Positions 1 to 4,976 of a DNA stretch of 5,699 nt are shown here, piece after piece. How positions within the stretch are numbered: the first letter of the stretch is position 1; each line of letters starts with the position of its first letter. Position numbers and translations under genes: made by a program. Under the pieces are notes generated by a model that was not told the DNA's origin, made no database searches, and was given only the letters and a program-made list of their open reading frames with translations. Origin of the DNA: CAYZJD01 sp964478455 (GTDB taxonomy: Bacteria; Acidobacteriota; Terriglobia; Bryobacterales; Bryobacteraceae); NCBI GenBank assembly GCA_964478455.1, contig CAYZJD010000312.1, forward strand, positions 1 to 5,699, given 5' to 3'.

Positions 1-144
1 GCCGCGGATCGTTAAGCGCCAGTTTCTGACAGGCCTCAATAACGACGTCGTCCTCATCCGGGTCGCCGGCCTCGGCCGGCGACCCGGATGAGGACGACGT
101 CGTTATTGAGGCCTTTCAGAAACTGGCGCTTAACGATCCGCGGC
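1..144. repeat. 71-bp-arm inverted repeat at the contig end (probable assembly or amplification fold-back)
   Basis: Bases 1-71 are the reverse complement of 74-144, with one mismatch (C30 against T115) and a 2-base centre (72-73). The right arm reads in frame as conserved Kdo-transferase coding sequence, while the left arm is its antisense copy and puts a stop (27-29) in the same frame. A natural 142-bp hairpin inside a conserved enzyme gene is unlikely, and the repeat ends exactly at the window edge. I infer a chimeric contig end rather than a biological palindrome. At the mismatch, the right-arm codons give Phe-Gln in the expected family context, so the left copy probably holds the error. 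Confidence 0.93.
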
Positions 145-1718
145 TGCTCCTCATTCTGGTCCCGCGAAGGCCCGAGAGGTTCGAGGAGGCCGCGCGAAAG
201 CTCGGGCAAGCCGGCGTGACGTTCCTGCGGCGGTCGGCGCTGGGGGCGGGATTTCCTCCGTTCACGCTTCCCGGCGTGCTGCTGCTCGATTCCGTTGGAG
301 AGCTGAGCGGGCTGTTCGCGATCGCCGACGTGGTGTTCATGGGCGGCACGCTGGCCCACCGCGGCGGGCACAACATCCTCGAAGCCGCGTTCTTTGGCCG
401 CGCCGTCGTTGCCGGACCGCACATGGAGAACTTCCCGGAAATCGCCGAGGAGTTCACCGAAGCCGGCGCGCTGGTGCGCATCGGAAGCGCCGCCGACCTG
501 GCCGCAGCCGTGTACACGCTGCTGGGGGACCAAGCGCTGCGAGCGAAGATCGGAGGGCGAGCGCGCGAGCTTGCCGAAGCCAAGCGCGGCGCAGCAGCCC
601 GCGCGGCCCGCGAAATCGAGCTGCTACACGCCCACGCGATTCCCACGTATCGCCCCCCGGCGCCGGTCTACCAGTTGATGTGGCTCCTGGCCAAGCTGTG
701 GGCCGCGGGCGGGTGGTGGAAACGGAGGCGCGATCTTAAGCGCCGCAAGAAGCTCGAGGCGCCTGTCGTGAGTGTGGGCGGGCTCACCGTTGGCGGAGCG
801 GGCAAGACGCCGTTCGTCCTCTGGCTCGCCGGCCGCCTCAAGGAAGCCGGTGTCCGGCCGGCGATTCTGACGCGCGGCTATCGCCGGCGCGCGCCGGAAA
901 AACACACCGTGCTGGAGGCCGGCGCTCAAGTTCCGGCGGCCCGCACGGGTGATGAGGCGCAGATACTTCTCCGTTCGGGCCTGGCGCCGGTGGGCATCGG
1001 AGCGGACCGGGCGCGGACCGGACGCATCCTGTTTGACTTGTTCCACCCGGACGTCCTCCTGCTGGACGATGGCTTTCAGCACTGGCGACTGGAGCGGGTG
1101 TTGGACATCGTTCTTGTGGACGCCCTCGATCCTTTCGGCGGGGGCGCCGTGTTTCCTCTCGGGCGACTTCGTGAGCCCCGGGCGGCGCTCGCCCGCGCCG
1201 GAGCGTTCGTGATCACTCGCGCCGGACCGGGCCGGCCGCTCGCGGGGATCGAAGCGACGCTGCGACAGTACAATTCCAGTGCGCCTGTCTTCACGGTTCG
1301 CGTCGTGCCGGAAGCGTGGGTGGATTGCGCCTCCGGGCGAGAGTGGGCCCCATGCGATTTTCCATTCGGCAAGACGCTCGCCTTCTGCGGCCTGGCGACT
1401 CCCGGCTCCTTCTGGCATACGCTGAGTGCACTCGGTGTTCATGCGGTCGAACGTGTTGCCTTCGGTGACCATCACCATTACCGGCCCGTTGAGCTGAGAC
1501 GGCTCGCGGCGAGAGCGCGCGCCGCGGGCGCCGAAGCCTTGATTACGACCCAGAAGGATGTGATGAACCTGCCGGACGGGGCTGCGGGATGGCTTCAGCC
1601 GATGCGACTGTGCTGGCTGCGGATCGGCCTGGAGGTCAGCGATCAGGAGGAACTGCTGCGCCTGGTTCGAGAGCGGCTCTGGACGCCGGGTCGCCGGCGG
1701 GCTCCAGCAGACTCGTGA
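75..1718 (+). CDS. waaA-lpxK: Fused Kdo transferase (C-terminal half, 5' truncated) and tetraacyldisaccharide 4'-kinase
   Basis: This is a single open frame without a stop. Bases 75 to about 626 encode the C-terminal GT-B half of Kdo transferase (WaaA/KdtA), with GGTLAHRGGHN at about 342-374 and GPHMENF shortly after. After a linker of roughly 10 residues (about 630-657), a complete LpxK follows. It shows a hydrophobic Trp-rich membrane-associated helix (about 666-720), P-loop GGAGKTP (792-812), the acidic GDE (951-956), LLLDDGFQH with the paired Asp (1065-1070), the FGDHHHY motif (about 1461-1481) and a TTQKD segment near the end. LpxK phosphorylates the 4' position of the lipid A disaccharide at the inner membrane, and WaaA then adds Kdo to the product. 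The N-terminal half of WaaA is missing because the contig ends in an inverted repeat; start 75 is simply where trustworthy coding begins. GTG at 216 lies inside conserved sequence and is not the true start. ATG 678 could start LpxK alone but has no visible Shine-Dalgarno. Confidence 0.9.
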   Translation, partial: AGDPDEDDVVIEAFQKLALNDPRLLLILVPRRPERFEEAARKLGQAGVTFLRRSALGAGFPPFTLPGVLLLDSVGELSGLFAIADVVFMGGTLAHRGGHNILEAAFFGRAVVAGPHMENFPEIAEEFTEAGALVRIGSAADLAAAVYTLLGDQALRAKIGGRARELAEAKRGAAARAAREIELLHAHAIPTYRPPAPVYQLMWLLAKLWAAGGWWKRRRDLKRRKKLEAPVVSVGGLTVGGAGKTPFVLWLAGRLKEAGVRPAILTRGYRRRAPEKHTVLEAGAQVPAARTGDEAQILLRSGLAPVGIGADRARTGRILFDLFHPDVLLLDDGFQHWRLERVLDIVLVDALDPFGGGAVFPLGRLREPRAALARAGAFVITRAGPGRPLAGIEATLRQYNSSAPVFTVRVVPEAWVDCASGREWAPCDFPFGKTLAFCGLATPGSFWHTLSALGVHAVERVAFGDHHHYRPVELRRLAARARAAGAEALITTQKDVMNLPDGAAGWLQPMRLCWLRIGLEVSDQEELLRLVRERLWTPGRRRAPADS

Positions 1719-2187
1719 TCGCCCCCTCCAGCATCAGCAGTCGCCGCTTCACTTCCAAACCCGCTCCGTAGCCTCCGAGACCGCCTGAGGAAGCAAGGAC
1801 GCGGTGGCAGGGCACGATGATGGCGACCGGGTTGGTTCCGTTGGCGCGCCCCACGGCCCGCACGGCGGTGGGACGCCCGATGAGCCGGGCCACCTCGGCA
1901 TACGTGCGCGTTTCTCCGTACGGGATGCGCCGCAACTCCTGCCATACGCGTTTCTGGAACGGCGTGCCTTCCAGGTCCAGCGGCACATCGAACTGGCGCC
2001 GCCTCCCTTCGAAATACTCCTGCAATTGAAGGACGGCCTCTCGCAGGACGGGGTGGCCATCGTGACGGGCCGCCGCGTCCGCGTCTGGCAACGGCGGGCC
2101 GATCGAAAGCTGTCGCAGGCCGCGATCGCTCGCCTCCAAGTAAACCCATAGACCATCGGCGGGCTCGGCTATCGTCCAGCATCCCAT
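1636..2187 (-). CDS. ogt: Methylated-DNA--[protein]-cysteine S-methyltransferase (Ogt/MGMT type)
   Basis: The 183-aa protein removes methyl groups from O6-methylguanine (and usually O4-methylthymine) by transferring them irreversibly to its own cysteine. The N-terminal part (about 1-70) fits the small ribonuclease-like domain. The DNA-binding domain starts near FQKRVWQELRRIPYGETRTY (77-96), followed by RAVGRANGTNP (110-120), the active-site IVPCHRV with Cys127, then GGY with Tyr140 and the closing LLMLEG. I chose the ATG at 2187 because the frame stays open up to 2418 but would then run into the tRNA gene, and residues before Met2187 do not look like the family. The Shine-Dalgarno is weak. 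The conserved core ends at about 1723; the remaining 28 residues are non-conserved and lie antisense to the 3' end of the convergent lpxK part. A host DNA-repair role is likely; nothing links it functionally to its neighbours. Confidence 0.93.
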   Translation of the reverse strand: MGCWTIAEPADGLWVYLEASDRGLRQLSIGPPLPDADAAARHDGHPVLREAVLQLQEYFEGRRRQFDVPLDLEGTPFQKRVWQELRRIPYGETRTYAEVARLIGRPTAVRAVGRANGTNPVAIIVPCHRVLASSGGLGGYGAGLEVKRRLLMLEGAITSLLEPAGDPASRAALEPGAAVPPDR

Positions 2188-2280
2188 GCCCGCAGTGTAG
2201 AAGACCGCGGCATGGAGCGCAAATGCCGGCGCGAACCACCGCGAACCTCCCCGGGGTGCTCCACATGATCCTGCTGGTTC

Positions 2281-2310
2281 CACGCGGCACCGCCGCACGC
2301 GGCACCGCCG
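2281..2310. repeat. Perfect tandem duplication of a 15-mer upstream of the tRNA promoter
   Basis: The 15-base unit CACGCGGCACCGCCG occurs twice without a gap (2281-2295 and 2296-2310), ending 5 bases before the -35 box of the tRNA-Leu promoter. The stretch lies in the 178-bp gap between the methyltransferase start and the tRNA. It could be a slippage product of GC-rich DNA or an upstream regulatory element; the sequence does not decide. Confidence 0.85.
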
Positions 2311-2315
2311 CGCGA

Positions 2316-2344
2316 TTGACAGCAACGGGTGCGTTGGCGACAAT
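2316..2344 (+). promoter_or_regulatory. Sigma70-like promoter of tRNA-Leu
   Basis: A perfect -35 box TTGACA (2316-2321) is followed after exactly 17 bases by GACAAT (2339-2344), which matches 4 of 6 positions of TATAAT, including the A at position 2 and the final T. Transcription would begin near 2351, about 15 bases before the mature tRNA 5' end. This fits a tRNA with a short leader. Confidence 0.72.
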
Positions 2345-2365
2345 GAAAGCGAACCCACCCCACAG

Positions 2366-2452
2366 GCGGATGTGGCGGAATTGGCAGACGCGCTAGATTC
2401 AGGTTCTAGTGTCCGCAAGGACGTGGAGGTTCAAGTCCTCTCATCCGCACCA
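2366..2452 (+). tRNA. tRNA-Leu(CAG)
   Basis: The acceptor stem GCGGATG (2366-2372) pairs with CATCCGC (2442-2448), followed by discriminator A and an encoded CCA (2450-2452). The anticodon stem CTAGA/TCTAG (2393-2397 with 2405-2409) encloses the loop TTCAGGT with anticodon CAG at 2400-2402, which reads CUG leucine codons. The long variable arm (GTCC-GCAA-GGAC, about 2411-2422) marks a class II tRNA. The T-arm GGAGG/CCTCT (2425-2429 with 2437-2441) carries the loop TTCAAGT. All arms close well, so the gene appears intact. It overlaps only a spurious extension of the minus-strand methyltransferase frame. Confidence 0.98.
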
Positions 2453-2509
2453 AGGAAATCGACAGGCGATTGAAAGGCGCAGCATGTTGCGCTGCCGAGG
2501 AGTAGAGGC

Positions 2510-2538
2510 TCCCGGTCGGGAAAGCGGCGCACTATAAT
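2510..2538 (+). promoter_or_regulatory. Candidate promoter of the TPR-like gene
   Basis: A perfect TATAAT lies at 2533-2538, 26 bases before the start codon at 2565. The hexamer TCCCGG (2510-2515) sits 17 bases upstream, in the -35 position, and does not resemble TTGACA. It is part of a small dyad TCCCG-GT-CGGGA (2510-2521). The same TCCCGG-17-TATAAT arrangement precedes the gene at 4977, which supports it being functional, either as a lineage-specific -35 or as an activator site. Confidence 0.5.
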
Positions 2539-2564
2539 ACGGACGCGGTAGTGAGGAGACTGCC

Positions 2565-3479
2565 ATGGACCTATCCGTGCTCAGTTTCGCGGTTCTCCTC
2601 ATCGCCGGACCCGGCGCCAAGGTCCCCGACGATCTGGAGAAAACCTTCCAAAGTCTCAAGGAAGCAGAATCGAAGAAAGACGCCGCCCAAGTAAAGAAAC
2701 TAGCGGCGGAGACGTGCGCGCTGGCGCGCCAGGTGGCCTCGATGCCCGCTCCCGAGAGCGAGGAGGAAAAAGAGGCCTGGGCCGAGCGCGTCGCCTATGC
2801 GCGCGACATCGAGTTGCATACCGAGTATGCGCTGTATGCCACCGCGATCCAGGCCCCACCGGAGACGATGGTGGAGCTGCTATCGGCCCTTGAGCAGCAG
2901 AACCCCAAGAGCAAGTACCTTGATGAAGCTTATGGACTCTACTTCCTGACGCTGAGCCAGACAGGCGCCGCGTCGAAGATACCGGTTCTTGCCGAGAAGG
3001 CCATTGCTCACCTTCCCGACAACGAGGACCTGCTGCTGGTGCTGGCCGAGACGGCGATGAACCGCAAGCAGAGTGACCGCGCACTGGGCCACGCTGAGCA
3101 CCTGTTGGCCGTTCTGTACAAGCACCCGAAGCCCGAAGGCGTTTCCGCTGCCGACTGGGAGCGCAAGCGGAGCGTGGGGCTGGGGCGCGGCCACTGGATC
3201 GCCGGCCTGATGCACAGCGAGAAAGCCCAGTACTTCGAGGCCAACAAGGACCTGCGGGCGGCGCTGCCTCTCATCAAAGGCAACCAAGCGATGGTGGCCC
3301 CAGCGCTGTTCTATCTAGGCGTGGTGAACTACCAACTCGGGAGGATGACGATGAACAAGGCGCAAGTGCTCGAAGCTGCGAAGTTCAGCGAGCAGGCGGC
3401 CGTCATCAAGGGTCCGTTCGCCGAGCAGGCCTGGCGCAATGCGCACGTGATGAAGACCGAGGCCTCGAAGATGCGCTAG
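2565..3479 (+). CDS. Exported TPR-like hypothetical protein
   Basis: The 304-aa protein is of unknown specific function. It starts at ATG 2565, preceded by the strong Shine-Dalgarno GTGAGGAG (2551-2558) at 6 bases' distance. The hydrophobic N-terminus MDLSVLSFAVLLIAGPGA looks like a secretion signal, although it lacks the usual basic residues; cleavage near residue 18 is possible, but a retained anchor cannot be excluded. The rest is almost all helical, with charged segments (Glu/Lys at about 24-75) and helix pairs spaced like tetratricopeptide repeats at about 151-184, 207-236 and 244-281. This suggests a periplasmic protein-protein scaffold. The family call is from pattern only; the repeats are degenerate. 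It is monocistronic by context: a tRNA lies upstream, and inverted repeats and a separate small gene lie downstream. Confidence 0.85.
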   Translation: MDLSVLSFAVLLIAGPGAKVPDDLEKTFQSLKEAESKKDAAQVKKLAAETCALARQVASMPAPESEEEKEAWAERVAYARDIELHTEYALYATAIQAPPETMVELLSALEQQNPKSKYLDEAYGLYFLTLSQTGAASKIPVLAEKAIAHLPDNEDLLLVLAETAMNRKQSDRALGHAEHLLAVLYKHPKPEGVSAADWERKRSVGLGRGHWIAGLMHSEKAQYFEANKDLRAALPLIKGNQAMVAPALFYLGVVNYQLGRMTMNKAQVLEAAKFSEQAAVIKGPFAEQAWRNAHVMKTEASKMR

Positions 3480-3508
3480 GGGAGGTTCATCCCGCGAGCA
3501 TGCACGTC

Positions 3509-3557
3509 AAGGGACTCCAGCCCTTCCAGTACTAGTCCTCAGACTCTGACGGTACTG
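3509..3557 (+). terminator. Tandem inverted repeats after the TPR-like gene, possible terminator region
   Basis: AAGGG (3509-3513) pairs with CCCTT (3521-3525) over a 7-base loop, and CAGTAC (3527-3532) pairs with GTACTG (3552-3557), with an inner AGTC/GACT. They start 30 bases after the stop at 3479. No T-tract follows, so intrinsic termination would be weak; this is a candidate only. Confidence 0.25.
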
Positions 3558-3623
3558 TATCCAAAGACCGCTTCGATTCATTTCTCTCCCGAGACTGCCG
3601 GCGCATAGTGCAGGCAGGCAGGT

Positions 3624-3703
3624 CCCGTGGCGTGCACTCGACGTTGTGGGGGACAAGTCCGCCCGGTCAGTGACCGCACGACCGCAGCCTGATTCGCCAC
3701 GGG
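3624..3703 (+). promoter_or_regulatory. Long-range inverted repeats in the leader of the Cys-rich gene
   Basis: CCCGTGGC (3624-3631) is perfectly complementary to GCCACGGG (3696-3703). Inside lie CGTGC (3631-3635) with GCACG (3676-3680), GGAC-AA-GTCC (3651-3660), and the operator-like GGTCA-G-TGACC (3665-3675). The segment precedes the small secreted-protein gene and could be a structured leader RNA or a small RNA. It matches no riboswitch class I recognise. I found no convincing promoter for this gene in 3480-3748. Confidence 0.3.
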
Positions 3704-3713
3704 CTGAGCTACT

Positions 3714-3743
3714 TCCTGCTCTCGGAAGAGCAGGAGAAAGGAG
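3714..3743 (+). promoter_or_regulatory. 9-bp hairpin directly abutting the Shine-Dalgarno of the Cys-rich gene
   Basis: TCCTGCTCT (3714-3722) and AGAGCAGGA (3727-3735) form a perfect 9-bp stem with loop CGGA, extended by a T-G pair (3713/3736). The ribosome binding site AAAGGAG (3737-3743) begins immediately after it, 5 bases before ATG 3749. The hairpin leaves the site exposed, so it may protect the mRNA 5' end or set translation rate rather than block it. It fixes ATG 3749 as the start. Confidence 0.6.
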
Positions 3744-3748
3744 CGTCC

Positions 3749-3991
3749 ATGAGGAGGCTGATCCTGATGGCCACGGTGGTTTTGGCCTGGCTGACCCTAC
3801 AACCTCAACCGGCCACCTGTGGCGGTCCGGGCTATATCTGCCGCAGCAACACCGATCCGGTCGACGGGGGCTGTATTTACGAGAACGCGCCGTGCGGCTC
3901 AAACAACGGGAAGATGGGTCAGTGCCAAACCCGGCCCTCGAAGCACCGTAAGTTGCCGTACGAGTGCCGGTGCGTGTGTGGGGAGCAGTAG
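3749..3991 (+). CDS. Small secreted cysteine-rich protein, unknown function
   Basis: The 80-aa protein has a clear signal peptide: basic MRR, then a hydrophobic core to about residue 17, then a Gln/Pro stretch, with likely signal peptidase I cleavage near residue 22. The mature part of about 58 residues has eight cysteines (24, 31, 42, 49, 59, 73, 75, 77), ending in a C-x-C-x-C cluster, and is rich in Gly, Asn and Arg/Lys. Eight cysteines allow four disulfides or a metal site. It starts with a good Shine-Dalgarno (AAAGGAG) behind a strong hairpin. I do not recognise a family: knottin- or defensin-like folding is possible but not shown. Cys24 is not in a lipobox (PATC), so a lipoprotein is unlikely. 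It is flanked by inverted repeats on both sides and convergent with the reductase gene. Confidence 0.75.
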   Translation: MRRLILMATVVLAWLTLQPQPATCGGPGYICRSNTDPVDGGCIYENAPCGSNNGKMGQCQTRPSKHRKLPYECRCVCGEQ

Positions 3992-4037
3992 TCTGCCGGG
4001 AGCGTGCAGTGCCCGTGACCTGCGACGAGGTGCGCGA

Positions 4038-4083
4038 CGCTGCGGGGCTCTCCTATCTGCCATCGCAGCGGGACCCGTGGCAG
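4038..4083. terminator. Overlapping inverted repeats between convergent genes, possible bidirectional terminator
   Basis: CGCTGCG (4038-4044) pairs with CGCAGCG (4064-4070), and CTGCCA (4057-4062) pairs with TGGCAG (4078-4083). The two stems interleave, so they are mutually exclusive or form a pseudoknot. The segment lies in the 126-bp gap between the ends of the Cys-rich gene and the reductase gene, where transcripts from both sides must stop. There is no T-tract on either strand. Confidence 0.22.
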
Positions 4084-4117
4084 GGCCCGTCCATGGGGAG
4101 TTGTCGCGGAATGTTCC

Positions 4118-4885
4118 TCAATAGCACTTGGAGGTGAGGCCGCCGTCGACGACCACGATGCTGCCGGTCATGAAGGAACTGGCTTCCGAGGCGAGGAACA
4201 GGGCGACCTGGGCGATCTCACGCGGCTCGGCGATGCGCCGGAGGGCGTACTTTGAGTACACCTCGCGACGGAGCGCCTCTGGGTCCGGCGCCTTATCGAA
4301 GTACTCGGCAACCATCGGCGTGTTCACGTCTCCCGGGCAGATGCAGTTGACGCGTACGCCCTGCGGGCCGTAACCGACGGCCATGGCCTTGGTCAGAGCG
4401 ATGACGCCGCCTTTCATGGCGCAGTAGGCAGCCAGCTCGGGATCGCCCACGAAGCCGAGGATGGAAGCAACATTCACGATGGCGCCGCCGCCGGCCCGGA
4501 TGATCGCCGGGAGCGCCGCCTTGGACATCAGAAACACGCCTTTGAGGTTGACCGATTGCAGGCGCTCCCAATCCTGTTCCCTGGTTTCCACCAAGGCGCC
4601 GAGGATCTGGACGGCAGCGTTGTTCATGAGTGTGTCGAGCCGCCCGTAGCGCTCTATGGTCCAGGCGACGGCGCGCTGTGCGTCGGCCTCCGAGCTTACG
4701 TCGGCGTGAACAAACGAAGCATCCAGGCCGCGCCCGCGTATCTCCTCAGCGGCCGCGGCGCCCGCCTTGTTGTTCCAGTCGAGCAGCACGACGCTCGCTC
4801 CGGCTTCAGCAAAAACCTCGGCGCTGGCGCGCCCGATGCCGGACGCCCCGCCGGTCACGATCACTACACGTCCTTGCATTCGCAT
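4118..4885 (-). CDS. SDR family NAD(P)-dependent oxidoreductase (classical short-chain dehydrogenase)
   Basis: The 255-aa protein has the usual length for a classical SDR. It shows the cofactor motif TGGASGIG (11-18), Asp36 at the end of the second strand (typical of NAD preference), ADV (61-63), NNAA (88-91), Asn113, and the catalytic Ser141, Tyr154 and Lys158 (Y-C-A-M-K). ICPGDVNTP (182-190) and a closing VVDGG (246-250) follow. The substrate cannot be read from sequence; similar enzymes oxidise sugars, alcohols or reduce ketoacyl groups. I chose ATG 4885 (a second ATG at 4879 is possible) because the frame further upstream runs through the divergent gene and the N gap. No clear Shine-Dalgarno is seen. 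It shares a 91-bp intergenic region with the divergent secreted-protein gene and is convergent with the Cys-rich gene. Confidence 0.93.
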   Translation of the reverse strand: MRMQGRVVIVTGGASGIGRASAEVFAEAGASVVLLDWNNKAGAAAAEEIRGRGLDASFVHADVSSEADAQRAVAWTIERYGRLDTLMNNAAVQILGALVETREQDWERLQSVNLKGVFLMSKAALPAIIRAGGGAIVNVASILGFVGDPELAAYCAMKGGVIALTKAMAVGYGPQGVRVNCICPGDVNTPMVAEYFDKAPDPEALRREVYSKYALRRIAEPREIAQVALFLASEASSFMTGSIVVVDGGLTSKCY

Positions 4886-4897
4886 AAGAGTTGATTG

Positions 4898-4926
4898 TCC
4901 CGGATTACTCTCTGACAGTCTATAAT
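4898..4926 (+). promoter_or_regulatory. Candidate promoter of the secreted hypothetical gene at 4977
   Basis: A perfect TATAAT lies at 4921-4926, 50 bases before the start codon. TCCCGG (4898-4903) sits exactly 17 bases upstream, the same arrangement as before the gene at 2565. An imperfect inverted repeat, GATTGTC (4893-4899) with GACAGTC (4914-4920), 6 of 7 bases complementary and 21 bp centre to centre, overlaps the core promoter. It could be an operator serving both divergent genes. Confidence 0.5.
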
Positions 4927-4976
4927 TGAAGGAACTTCCCGTCGCCGGGCGCCGTACCCTGAAGTGAGGAGCTTCC

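Noticed and set aside
1..144. Biological cruciform, inverted-repeat origin or transposon end
   Set aside because: One arm is conserved coding sequence, the other its disrupted antisense copy at the exact contig edge; no transposase or replication features are nearby.
624..1478. 284-aa minus-strand open frame
   Set aside because: It lies entirely antisense to conserved LpxK sequence and is a by-product of high GC; no family features.
216..1718. GTG 216 as the true gene start
   Set aside because: Conserved Kdo-transferase sequence continues in frame upstream to about 75, so the gene is truncated by the contig end and not started here.
1636..2418. 260-aa version of the methyltransferase starting at 2418
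   Set aside because: Its first 77 residues would be read through the tRNA-Leu gene and its promoter and show no family similarity; ATG 2187 gives a normal-length protein.
3601..3625. Short CAGG repeat near 3610
   Set aside because: Only about three units; too short to be called a meaningful repeat.
3646..3951. 101-aa plus-strand open frame overlapping the Cys-rich gene
   Set aside because: It has no ribosome site and overlaps the better-supported frame with signal peptide, Shine-Dalgarno and a regular cysteine pattern.
3749..3991. Lipoprotein reading of the Cys-rich protein (Cys24 as lipid anchor)
   Set aside because: The residues before Cys24 are P-A-T, which do not fit a lipobox.
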